Shown here one piece after another: positions 35,401 to 47,127 of a stretch of DNA of 64,000 nt. The translations under genes were made by a program, and so were the position numbers. The DNA is from Serinus canaria. Taxonomy: Eukaryota; Chordata; Aves; Passeriformes; Fringillidae. Under the pieces are notes generated by a model. That model made no database searches, was not told the origin of the DNA, and saw only the letters and a program-made list of their open reading frames with translations. Numbering within the stretch: the stretch's first letter is position 1; every line of letters begins with the position of its first letter. Location of the stretch: contig NC_066316.1 of the NCBI RefSeq assembly GCF_022539315.1, forward strand, positions 11,525,108 through 11,589,107, given 5' to 3'.

Positions 35401-38400
35401 TCCTTGGGGGATGTCAAGAAAAGGTGCAAAAAGGAAATTTTAAGCCCTCAAAAGACAGCTGTTTGTTCTAGCTCCGTTTTTTTTTCTTGCACAGAAAAAT
35501 ATTTACCACACAGTTTTTAATATTCCAGGTAGTTTGGTAAAATCTGCCCATCAAAAATAGGAAAATAAATGTCCTTTAATGTCATATGCACTTTAATGCA
35601 CTTTCCACAGTGGAATTTTACTCACACTTTTTTGTGGTTTTCCTCCTTTTCTGCGTGCCAGGATTTGCATGTTCTCACTGTGTAATACACAAGTATGGTT
35701 ACTGAGGTAGAGAGTAAGTCTAATAAACTAAAACCAGATCTGCTTAAGGCACCACTGACAATCTTCCCTTTGTCCTCTACTAAAAACCAGAAGTGTGAGC
35801 ATTGAAGAAGTATTGCAATATTCATATACTTATTTAAAGCAAGAATATTCAGCATAGTCTACTAGGAAAAAAGTTAACTGCTGTAATGGAAACTTGTGCC
35901 TTTTTTTTAAGTCTTTCAGCATTGGTGTTTCTCTTGTGCTTTCAGCTCCTGGAATCAGGTGATTTCAAAATTTTTTTTGTGAATATATGAATATATGTGC
36001 TGGTGTGTGTGCATGTTTGCTTTTCCACACCAGTGGAGAAAGCTATGAAAATATGATGTAGTTCCTAAAGTCTCAGAAGCGAGAAGGCAAAAAGGAATTC
36101 AGATGTTTTTGTTTTAAACAGGATTATTTCTTTTAGAAATAGCTCCTGATTATTGTTTTTGGCTTTTTTTTTTTTTTCCCTGTTAGCATTCAGAGTTGGA
36201 AATAGTTAGGCTGCATGTTACATTACATCTGTCCCTTACACAGCAATCTGTCACAGTGGCTTTTGATCTAGAGCAACACAACTGAGAGGAAAATTCTCCC
36301 TTCAAATGGACTTCATTTTCTCAAATGCTGGCAGCATTTAAAAGTGATCTTCACCCTCTCACTTTGCTTTATATTCAGTTCAATTTGAGGTGTTTGTTTT
36401 CATCCACCCCTTTATTTTATTTACTGCTCTCCTGAGCAAAGGAATACATATTTCTTTCTCAGCAGAGGAACAAACTGTGCTGGTTTCCAAGGCATTTTTG
36501 GAGACAAGCAAGCCATGGCTGCTTGCAGGAGCACAGAAGAAGAGACTCAGCTACATCCTAATCTGGAAATGTTTGTGCTTATTAACTTAAGGTGCATCAG
36601 TGACCTGCTTAATAGAGAAATTCAAAAGGGAGAAGAAAAAGGCCCCTGCTCCATTCATGCTGCAGTTTCATCCAATGAACATCTGAGGAATAAACCCAGC
36701 ATTGACCAACATTTACTGTGAATGCAGGCAGGCTTTGCTATGAATAGTGTGTTGTTCACTGGATGGGTGCCGTTATGGGAAAGAAAAGCATAACAGGAAA
36801 GAAAAAAGGTAGTAACTTGCAGGTAATTACTTGCTGTCTGTAACTTAGTGCAAGTATGGGGAAAAACCCCTGCTTTAGGCCCATGTGGAGTGCTTTGTTT
36901 AGCCATTTAACTATCAGCCTTTTGATGTACCTTGTGTGCCTCTAGCAAGGTGTTCTAGCATCCTATTTGCCTCCTTTGTTAATGTAGCTGCACATCAGGC
37001 TGAATGCTTCAGGAGCCTTTCTGAAATACCCACTAAATCTCTTTCCTGGACAGGATGTTGTAACATCTCTCTCTTTAGTGTATAATACCCAGTTGGAATC
37101 GTTGCTACAAATCTCATTATTTTATAAGCCTGCACTTGCTGTGTGTGGCACTGCTTTAAGTAGGTGATGTTTCAGTAGTTCCTCCCTCTGAGCTTTTTTC
37201 CTTCTGCTGGATACAGCTCCTCTGTACAGTATATAAACAGAGATTATCACCCTGTCTTTTTCTTTCCTTATCTGACTCATACAGCAGAAACAGAGGTGTC
37301 TGGAGAGCTAAAAATTAACAGAGACATGGGAAAGGCTTCCATAAGATGACAGCAAGAGGAGATTAATACTTCTTAATGTAGAGACACAAGGCCATGCTAT
37401 ACCTATGCCAAATGATCAGTGCTACAGCAAAGGCAAATTGTGTGCATTTTGCTTCTCTCTAAGTGAGAGCAAAAGGATTTAATGCAACTGTCAAATGACA
37501 GTGGAATCCATGTGAAAATGCAAGGCCATCCCTTCACAAAGAATGAGAATCAGGGGAACTCAACGCTGTGAGGCAGCAGTGGCTCCCTGTTCTGCCCCAC
37601 TTTACACCATGTGGAGGGCTTGGCTCCTTTAGTGTGATATTGCCACGTGCTGCAAGTCCAATGGTGATGCAAGTCCAATGGGAATGGGGTAAGTGAGGCA
37701 ACAGGGGGGCTGCTGGATGAGCTGTGGGAGGAACTTTGTCCTCCTGGAAGGTGGTGTGCAGTAAACACTTGGATGGGTGGCCTGTTGGAGTGCTCCTGCA
37801 GGCATATATGCACCTGCACAAAGGAGTCATGAGCACCCATATCTTCATCAGCTTTGAGGAACTCCATGGCACAGCCAAAGCTTCCATGCTGAATGGCCCA
37901 GGGTGCTGTTCCCAAAGTGAAAGAGATCCATCCCCAGTGTGTAACCCTGTCTGGGGGCACAGCCCTGGCAGCGCATCTCGTGATCTGCACCAAAGGGAGG
38001 AGGTTTTTTCCCAGTAGCTCCAGCTGTGTCCAGAGAGCAGGTTTGGGTTAGTGACCTACAGGGTGGGCAGGCTTTGAAGTGCTGCTGCCTGGCTCTTTCC
38101 AGAGGCAGGGACTCTGGCATGGGTGGATGTAGCATCAGGGACACACTTGTTGTGATAGTTCTTCAGACAATGCTAGAAACAGGCATGGAGAAACCACAGC
38201 TGTCACTTCAGTATCCCACTCAGTGCTGCTACAGCCTGGCTCCACTGGAATTTTTTTGTCAGGATAGAGGCAAACTTCCTGGCATGTTCCTGTTGCTGAA
38301 AATCTTTTGATCCTAAAGTTAGCCAGCTTGCCATGTTGCCTGCATGGTTCTGCAAGGGTGACTTGAGAATCTCATTGGAAATCTGGTGGCAAATGGACTT

Positions 38401-41170
38401 ACTTCTGGCATTGTTTTATGTTGCTGCTTTGTGGTCTGCAGTTATGTCACAAAAGTCATTAGTGTTGAGAGCTCTGGGATATCCTGTTAGGTTTTTGCAT
38501 GGTGAAGAATTAAAAAGAAGCTTGTCCTCCTCACGTGCTCTTTTCCATCACTTTTCAGGATTTATGTGCTGCACCAGGGGGTCCGTGGTACTTGGTGTTT
38601 GCATTTCATTGAGGACTCTTGAATGCAGAAACCTACAGAGGCTTAGCTTTGGACATGAGGGGGAGGAATTAGAATTGCATGCAATCTGCAGGGTTTTCTT
38701 TCTCACTATTATCTAAATTAACAGTTTACTGTTTTCTTTGTGTCCCTTTTATTATAGGCTTAAGTGCTTAATCTAAAGCTTAAGGGCCTTACTATGAACA
38801 AATTGAGAGAAGTCCATAAGCAAATACAGCTCTGGTTCCAGGAAAGGAGCAGGATTTAAAGGACCAACCACCCAGAGCTCCCACCATGCCATTTTCTGTC
38901 ACAGGGAGTGGCCTGGCCACGTGTGGCTTGTGCTCCTGGCACACCTGGGGAAGGTGGGAAGCTCACTGGGGAGAGGGAGCTGTGGTTGGAAAGCCTGGTG
39001 GTCTTGGGAGCTGTGGGGAAAACAGGCTGTCCCCAGGGCTGATGGGGAGCTGACAAAAGTTAAATCCATGTTAAAGCCAGAGGGATAACCTCACCCCACT
39101 CCAGAGCTGTAAAGGCTGTGCACTCTTAAATACTCACCTGCAGAGAGCCACCAAATGCTGCTGAAGGAGAAATATCCCACCTCCTTCATAAGGACTGTGG
39201 GCAGAGAGCACCAAGGACCTGCAACTCAGGAAAATTAACTTAGAAACCTTGCATGATTTCATCCCTAGCAGACCTCAAGGTACCTCATATCAAAAGCTTT
39301 TAAGAATTTGGTTTCTAAATTTTATTTTATTATTTCATGTTTCTGGCTCCTGGTCTTGATGAATAAGCATACTGCCTTGTTTGTTTCAACATTACCAGCT
39401 ATTTTCAGTTTTTGTTAAGGTGCATGAAGATTTCCAAGCTTGGTCAGTCATTAATTATAATTTATTTTAATTACTGCTTGAATCCCTGAGGAAATTAAAT
39501 ACAAACCACATGCAGCTTAGCTACAGAGCTGGCCTGCAAATACACAGAAACTCAGGATGATAAAGCTGTGGATTTGTGCTTCCTTCCTCTTGTTAGGCTT
39601 TTCCTAGCTGAGCTCCAGATATTCATGCACCAAGCAGAGTCTGGGGAATATATTAATGGTGAGGTGGGCAGAACATGCTTCTGGATCATCACTGCATGTG
39701 TTGGTGACACTAGTTAGCCCAGGTAGTTACTTAAATAATTTTGGGTTCACCAGCTGTTTTGTGATTTTTTGAGGTGAGACATATTTGTAACAGCAGCATA
39801 GGTTATTCCCCTTGGGGTCAGGAAAGACATGAAAAAAGACATAAAAAGACACAAGAAAAAATTCTTTACCAAACAGTGCCAAGCTGTCATTAGAGGAATC
39901 TGATAGAGACAAAGTACAATGGTAATGCTGATATCAATCAGTTTGGAGCCTTGGGAGGTTCAGGAGCATGAGGAAGGTCTTCCACATGAGAGGCCATTTC
40001 CCTTTCTCTGGAAATGGTGTTCTGGAACTGTAAGCAAGGGAGGAGGTTGCCATGGCTGTAGGGATTTATCCCTGATTTAGTAAGACTGCTATCAACACTC
40101 CTGCCTGCTCCATGATGTTTCATTAGACAGGCTTTGTTGAAAGAAAGCTTTATAAATGTGTCATTATATCTTAGGGTTTTTTTTTTCTGTACCTTAGAGT
40201 GTGTTTTTTGTTTGTTTGTTTTCAGTTCAAGCTTTAAAAAATAGCTCTGCTTTCTAAAATGTCACACAATCCTCCCTCAGAAAGTGTTCTATTCAGATCA
40301 TATTGTGCTTCAGTTTTTCAAATCTACATTGACCTGAAATTTAATGCCATTGAACATTTTAAATTCACTTCATGTAATAAAGGCTTTTTAGTTCTGGTAG
40401 AAAATGTCTATGAAATAGTGAAAGTACATGATATAAAATAATCCTTCTGTAGTCAACCTGAGCTTTTCTATGGCAAACAAACTATAAAGTTTGAAGTGAT
40501 GATGCCCCACATACTGTGACTGACAGCTGAAAGGTTAGCAAAAACTGTTTAAATTTTTTTGGGTCAAAATTCTTTTTGAGAATGCCCTTAGACCTGTCAT
40601 TGAAAAAAGACTGAAAAAGAAACAATGTTGGAACAAGGAACAAAAGATGTTGTCATCAAAAGCACATGGATACCTGTTGCCCAAGCCATTCTCATCTTCT
40701 TTCTTTCTGGTATTATCATAAAAAGGAAGCATCTCAGATAGCAGGTCACTGTGGTCACCTCCTAAACTGTGACACCACAGCTGTATCTGGGTCAGTCTGG
40801 GAGGGAGAATAAAGTTCCTAAAGGTTTGTTGTTGTTGTTTTTTTTCTTTTTTTTATGCTGCTACCATGAGACCTATTGTTTGTTTTCAATTCAAGCTTTG
40901 GTTCCAGTGCTGAAGGTATTGAGAAGGTGACTTATCAAGTTTTACCAGCAGTAAGGAGTGGAAAGCACAGGAGGAGAAGTGTTACCTAGGCAAAACAGAC
41001 AGGAATTGCCCCACTTTTCAGGGAAAGGTGATGGAATGGCTGTTCTGCATGCAGGGTCTGTAGGAGACACTTGGGAAGAGTTATTCCAAGGAGAGGAGTT
41101 CACCCTTGCTCATATTTGTAAGGAAATGCATCTGGGTGTTACCACCATGGGTAAGTTTAGAATACAAGTT
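32464..41170. other. Gene desert, third part
   Basis: No gene recognised. Simple sequence includes (TTG)n at 33210-33225, a poly-T at about 33403-33419, a T/G-rich stretch at 34150-34201, a poly-T at 35231-35249 and another at 36168-36177. A GC-richer patch at 37534-38144 has several overlapping open frames on both strands (147, 117, 98 and 97 codons), none recognisable. The longest, 37550-37993 minus, has no start context or domain that supports a gene. Confidence 0.55.
33210..33225. repeat. (TTG)5 microsatellite
   Basis: Five exact TTG units after a T run. Confidence 0.85.
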
Positions 41171-41267
41171 AGAAGTTTGTGATTTTTGGAGAAGTTTGTG
41201 ATTTTGGGGAAACAGACCTGTAGAAAAGTCTAAAAATCACAAACTTCTCTAAAAATCACAAACTTCT
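41171..41267. repeat. Inverted repeat, first hairpin (about 35-bp arms)
   Basis: The left arm, 41171-41205, is itself a tandem pair of the unit AGAAGTTTGTGATTTT. The right arm, about 41233-41267, is its reverse complement, a tandem pair of AAAAATCACAAACTTCT-like units. The arms differ at only one or two positions and are separated by about 27 bases. The RNA or single strand would fold into a long, nearly perfect hairpin. There are no target duplications or transposase, so a MITE is not shown. Confidence 0.9.
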
Positions 41268-41356
41268 TGAGAATCATTCCTTTGCATCATACTGTAAAAT
41301 CCTTTTCATAAATTTCAATTGTCCCAGTATGATGCGAAGGAATGATTCTCAAGAAG
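41263..41356. repeat. Inverted repeat, second hairpin (32-bp arms)
   Basis: The left arm 41263-41294 (starting CTTCTTGAGAATCATTCC) and the right arm 41325-41356 (ending GGAATGATTCTCAAGAAG) are reverse complements with one mismatch (A in the left arm consensus, G at 41336). The spacer is 30 bases. Its left arm begins inside the last five bases of the right arm of the neighbouring inverted repeat, so the two hairpins share CTTCT and compete for those bases. Confidence 0.92.
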
Positions 41357-42480
41357 TGTCCCCTGGTTCTGTGTCTGTAAATCTCAAGATCTTTGTGTTG
41401 GAGATTCTAGAGAAACACTTCTCTGGATGGTGCTTCTCCTTCCTGCCCACTTCTGATTTTAGAGCCTCCCTCCATTGCACTAAGCCCATTATTCCAGCAC
41501 CTTCCCCTTCTTACAGCTTTTCTGTCCCATTGTGGCTCTCCTCCAGCCCAGGAGGAGCTGCTTGCAGTGCAGATCACCCACCTGTGCCAGAGCTGCACTG
41601 GGATCAGCCCTGGGGCTTCTGCTGCTTCTGCAGCTCAAGATAAACTCTCAGCTGGGAGGCAATGGGATTTCTCAAATCCAAAAGCATGTGTTTTCCAGGC
41701 TGGAATCGAGCTTCTCTGTGAGACAGCATTCCCTTCAAGCCCTTGAAGGACTTAAAGCTTCACATTTCTGACATCTTTATGTATAAAGAGTCATTTTTAG
41801 TCATTTTTAATGGTTTTCTATGATTCCCTCTGAGCTCTCCATAGCTGGTAATTACACACCTGCTCTTGCAGGCAATAGAAATATGAAAGAGCTTCAAAAT
41901 ATTTTTTAAACTCTCTTGAATTTCCATCAACAAATTGTGTGAATTATTTTCTGTGGTTTTTTTTTCCACAGTATGTCTCCTCTTTAAAATATGTGATGGT
42001 GGTTTTTTCCTTTATTGAAGAAAAAACCATTTTTGGCATTTTCTTTAGGTACCCTGAAAATGCATCTCTAGATGTGACAGGTTTTTCTCTGTCAAAACCT
42101 TTCCATAGGATTGTCTTGGCTCCATTCAAAGAGTCACAAGCACTAATGAGGGGTATTAGGGCCCTTTTCTCCAGGGAAGTGAGTTAAGCCCTTCCAGATA
42201 GCAGATCAGTGAGGGGGAAATAAGAAAGCAAGAGCAGAATGGCTTTCAACAAGGTTTTACTTACCCAGCTGTACTCATGTTTAATGTTAGAGCTGGGGAG
42301 GCTTCTGTGCATTTGCTGTGCTGTCCTGACAGCCCAGACACCTCTGAGTGCTGTTTCTTCAGCTCTGGGCCCCTTCAGAACCTCCCAAATAGTCCCTGTG
42401 TGCTCTGCTCTTGGTGGCTCAACTTGTCCAGATGGGGGACAGGCAAAGGAGTCCAAATGAAGGGGACAGAAGAAACTGTT
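41357..42480. other. Intergenic, nothing recognised
   Basis: No gene recognised. Frames of 61-104 codons overlap on both strands without known similarity. Confidence 0.6.
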
Positions 42481-42970
42481 GCTCTGTTTCCATTTCCATT
42501 TCCCCCTCCTTTCTTTTCCATTCCCCCCCCACCTTTTCTTTTTCTATTTTCCTCCCTTTGTCTTCCGCTTTCTTCCATTTTTTTCTTCCATTTTCCCCCA
42601 CTTTCTCTTCCATTTTCCCCCACTTTCTCTTTCATTTTTCCCCCACTTTCTCTTCCATTTACCCCCCTTTTTCTTTTTGTATTCCCCCCCCTTTTTCTTT
42701 TTGTATTCCCCCCCTTTTTCTTTTTGTATTCCCCCCCTTTTTCTTTTTGCATTCCCCCCCTTTTTCTTTTTGTATTCCCCCTTTTTCTTTTTGCATTCCC
42801 CCCCTTTTTCTTTCTGCATTCCCCTCCTTTTCTTTTTCCATTTCCCCCCCCATTTCTTTTTCCATTCTCCCCACCCCTTTATTTTCCATTCTCCCCACCC
42901 CTTTCTTTTCCATTCCGCCCCTTCTCTTCCATTTCCTCCCCCTTTCTTTTCCTTCCTTTTTTCCAGTTTC
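42481..42970. repeat. Polypyrimidine minisatellite (about 23-25 bp units)
   Basis: About 490 bases made almost only of C and T on the + strand. Three sub-arrays can be seen. The first, about 42580-42660, repeats a CCCCCACTTTCTCTTCCATT-like unit. The second, about 42661-42830, has around seven units of the form CTTTTTGTATTCCCCCCC plus a T run. The third, about 42840-42920, repeats CCATTCTCCCCACCCCTTT. Apparent open frames on both strands (for example 42277-43128 and 42659-43063), giving Phe/Pro/Ser-rich or Lys/Gly/Glu-rich products, are by-products of the repeat and are not genes. Confidence 0.92.
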
Positions 42971-42975
42971 CCCCT

Positions 42976-43050
42976 GTTGTTGTTTTTTTGCTTTGTTTTT
43001 TCTTGGGTTTTTTTTTGTTGTTGTTGTTGTTTTGTTTGGGTTGTTTTGTT
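42976..43050. repeat. T-rich and TTG-rich low-complexity stretch
   Basis: Runs of T and G with (TTG)n pieces, directly after the polypyrimidine minisatellite. On the + strand it is almost free of A. Confidence 0.8.
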
Positions 43051-43659
43051 TGTCTTCCTTCAATCTCTAGGTCCTTCTTTCTGTTCTGCTTTAGTTTCCA
43101 AAGAATCTGGGGGAAGAATGTAAGATGAGTGCAGGATGAAAAACCTTGTGGGGAGTACGTGAGGCTGCTTTGAGTGGAGTCTACACAGATTTTGGGGCAT
43201 TTTGCACCAAACCATGTGTGGGCAGGGTGAGGCAGGGGGTTCCCTTAAGAATTGGGCAGAGTCAGTCCTGTCCTTTTTGTACCCATCCTTAAGAGATGCA
43301 GCTCCAAGGCTGACTGGGATCATGCAAAAGGCCTGGAATTCCAATAAAAAGCAGAAGTGACTGCATGGAAGCCAGTAAGTGCTGCAATAAAAGTACTATT
43401 TAACCTGCTGGCTAATACAAAAAGGTTATTTCTACAGCAACTGGTGGGACAATATATTTAGAAATTAAATTATTCCAAACAAATAGAGAATTTAACCCCA
43501 TTGTCTTGGCTAACTTCCAGCTTAAATAATTACATTCTGGCTACCTGCACTCCCTCTGGAGTCTCTGCTGGGTAAGTCACAGCCTTCACTGTGCATGTGT
43601 GTGCCTCCCCTGCTCAGAACAGTTGTGTGGCACAGCAGCACCTGGGAAATCCCATCTGG
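43051..43659. other. Intergenic, between simple repeats
   Basis: No gene recognised. This ordinary sequence separates the pyrimidine minisatellite from the long A run. Confidence 0.6.

Positions 43660-43734
<75 letters not shown>
43660..43734. repeat. Uninterrupted run of 75 A
   Basis: A homopolymer of 75 A without a single interruption. It is far longer than the other A or T runs in the window, of which the next longest is about 25. No LINE or SINE body or processed-gene sequence is recognisable before it and no target duplication is seen, so it may be a grown microsatellite, a read or assembly artefact, or the tail of an unrecognised insertion. Confidence 0.95.
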
Positions 43735-43735
<1 letters not shown>

Positions 43736-46700
43736 AGAGGTAAAAGCATTTCAGGGGAAGTCAGGAGCAACTGCTCTGTCCTAGTTAACTTGTGTAGCAG
43801 GATTGGTGGATGCAAATCTGGCACTGAGTGCTGCCCATAACATGAACAAGCAGTGGGTACCCACAGACAGGCTGGATTAACACTTTCTCTTCTCCTCAGC
43901 CTTCCTGTGTCAGCCTTTCCTGGGCATCCTCCTGAGGCTGAACCTCTGTGCCAAAGCCAGGTGGAAGGGGCTGCCTGTGCTTTTGCTGCCAGTTCATCCT
44001 CCTGGTTCCCAGCACCAGCTGAGCAGTGGCACAGGGGGAACTGAGAGGTGGCACAGGGGGCAGGAAAGGGCCTGGCTAAACCAGCATCCCTTCCCAGTGG
44101 CACATGTGCTCCTGCAGCCCTTTGGGAGGTTCAGCTGAGGCTGCCCCATTTCTAAAGCCCTTCTGGGGAAATGCAGAGAAACACTGAATTCAGATCTAGC
44201 TCAGCATCTCCTCCTCAGTCTGAGACAAACCAGGGTCTGCCTGTGGCTTTGAGGCCATTTTAAAGGGTCATGGAAGCCCCCCAGTGATTGAATTAATTGT
44301 GTTGATTGCGAGCTCGTTTGGAGAGGACCTTCCCTGAGAATCTGAAAAGTGAGAGCAGGATTTGAGGGTAATGTCCTGCCTTAGCCATGATTTTCTGTTT
44401 TCTTTCCCTGCTCCACTTCAGAAAACAGGGCACACTGTGAGCTGACAAGATGATTAAGCTGTAGCCAGCATACAGTGGACAGGTCAGGGAGTCCTTTTCC
44501 CCCTCTGCTTTTTGTTGGAATTGTAAAGAAGGCTCATCTTTCCAAACATGAGGCACTAAGAATACAAGTGGTTAAATCCACTGGTGTTTGGATATGAAAC
44601 CACCAGGAAAATTCAGAACCACCAGCTATTTTACTAGTGGCTTTGGGACAGCTTTGTCAAAATGCAGGCAATTTGTTAACACAACCTGGATTTGGCAGCT
44701 CTCTCTTCATGGTACTACTTAAAAAAAGTGAGGAGGACACGTTTGGCTCCTGCTGAGAGCTGAAATGACCCAAAAGTTTGGCACATGCACACCACCCCAT
44801 GAGGAATTTGAGGGCATTCATTACATGTAATAGAATGGATTGACAGGAATAACAACATCTGAGGCAAAGGAAGGGCTCCTTTTACCTGGACAAATGTTCT
44901 AGCAGCTGTGCAAAACACATTCCTTGGGAAAATTAATTAATAGAAATCAACATTGGCAAGCAGGTTGTAATGAGGATTGCTGTTGATCAAAAAGATCTTC
45001 TGGTGATTAAATCCAAAATCTGCAAATTTTAAAAATTGTTTTTATTTATTTATCAAAGGAAAACATTTTCAGCAGGATAAACAAAAAGCATATTTAGCAG
45101 CTTTAAGCTCTTCTTAACATTCTCTTAAATGATTCAGACGTTACCATTTCTCCACAATAGATATTTTGCTGGGGAAACTAATTTGAATGTGCATGATAGA
45201 TGAACTGCATTAAAAATATCAATTTTTATCAGCTCTAACCCTTGATCTTAATTAACTTCATATCTGTTTCTCCAGAAACCAGCAATGCAATCAATAAGCT
45301 TGTATCGAAGAAGTCTGCAGCAAAAAATAATTTCAGTTCTTTGCTTCTGGCCAGTTTGTGGATACAGCAGCAAAAGGGCTGTACTGCCCTCAAATTCTGG
45401 CTGGCCTTGATGGAGGGCCTGATCCCTACTAGAGAAAAGGACATCATGTGGTGAAATTCCCTTTGCTGCACATGTAGGTGAGAGGTACCCCACTTATTTG
45501 TCTTTCTTCCTTCTCATCCATTGACAGTGGTTCTGGTGGGAACAATGGAAGGAAGCACTTCCAACACTTTTTCATACAGAGAGGAGATTAGTAGCCAGCA
45601 CCTATTCCATGGGAGAAACTCGTGTGGCTTATCCTGTGTCCCCAGGAAAAGGCCAAGGCAAAATGAAGGGTACAGCTGCAGTGTCCTTGGGAGCACATCT
45701 GGGTCATGTTCTCCAGATGCCCGAGTGCACTAGCAGCACTGGCCACACCCTCTCCCTTTTGCCAAACCCTATTTGGCAGTGCTTAGACCCCATGCTAAAC
45801 TCTTGGAGGGTCAAAAGCAGGAAATCCTTGGAATTCAACTCCTCCAGCAATCCCTGTAAGCCAAGTGTGCTGCTATGCCACGTGGGTTTCAGCCTTCAGA
45901 GGAATGCACTTGGAGTCTGTCAGTGGGCACTCTGGTGTACCTTGCTGCTGTTCAAGTCTAAGGCTGCAGAAATGTAGCTGACCCTGAGTTAATCAGTGGT
46001 TAGGAAATGCATCCTTGGCTTCTGAAAAGCCATTTCTCAGGAAGGTTATGTAGAAAGGAGCCATGCTCTGCTCTGGGATGAATAGCTTCTGGGACTTGGC
46101 ACGTTGTTGTGGTGAAAAGCAGGACAAAGCAGATGCAGGGACAGAATTGTATCATTTAGTGACAGAATCTGAAGTATATTGACTGAGTGGGACAGGCCTG
46201 GAGAGCAGATAACAATTTTTACAGTAAGATTTCTGTGCAAGGACCCTTGTATGTGACACACTCCTGCCACTCAAGGCCCCAGCCCCTCTGTTCCAGGTTG
46301 AACCAGCACCCAGGGGACAGAAATGCTCATCCTGACTGCCTTAGCCAGGTCCTGGCTTGCAGCTGCTGCACATAACATTCCAACCTCCTGCTCAGCCTCC
46401 TGCATGGCATCAGACAGCTGTGGGCACTCAAGCTCCAAACCCCTTAGGATCCCATCTACTCCACTGTGGCTGATTATTTGTAATCCAATTTCAGCTGCAG
46501 AGCTGGTGTGACTGTGCCATGTGTAATTGTGCCTGTCTATATTTTAATACATTTTTGTAGAAAGCACAATAAGCAGCTGACGTGCTTTCTGCATTTTTAA
46601 TGCCTTGAAGAACTCCATGTTTAGAGGTAGGTAGTGCCTCCTTGGACAGAAAGAATGTTTTACTGCTCAGGGAGTTAACAACTGGCTCAGCCAAGCACAA

Positions 46701-47082
46701 AAGAGGGCTGCATCCAGCCTGCCAGACATATGGATGTTTCCAAAGAGGTGAGAGTAGTTAACACTCTGATAAGAAATGTCAAATTCTTCTATGAAGAAGG
46801 ATAGGGAAATGAGACTGAAATTCAAACTCAATGAGTCCTCAAGGAAGCTCCCTCTTAGAAGTGCAAAATCCAGCCTAATTTCCCAGACCAAGAGAATTCT
46901 GTGACTGTAACTCAGAGGTAAAGCATTAATAGTGAACTGCAGCCTCTGCTAGAAGTCAGAGAATGTCCAGTAACCTGAAAAGCTGACATCATAAGAGGCT
47001 TTTTTCCTAGAAAAAATACCCACTTGCTTCTTAATGGTCTTTATATGCTTTGTATTTTTGTGAATTAATACTTAAATTTGAA

Positions 47083-47127
47083 GTAATTTTAATCTGACTT
47101 GCATTCTGAGTAATTTTAATCTGACTT
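47083..47127. repeat. Two-copy direct repeat, 27-bp period
   Basis: GTAATTTTAATCTGACTT occurs exactly at 47083-47100 and again at 47110-47127. Confidence 0.9.

Noticed and set aside
42277..43128. 283-codon open frame and several long frames on both strands, with Phe/Pro/Ser-rich or Lys/Gly/Glu-rich products
   Set aside because: All are translations of the polypyrimidine minisatellite. A repeat without stop codons is open in all frames, and there is no start context or domain.
43522..44103. 193-codon minus-strand frame with a long Phe run
   Set aside because: The frame passes through the 75-A tract, which gives the Phe run. The rest has no recognisable motif.
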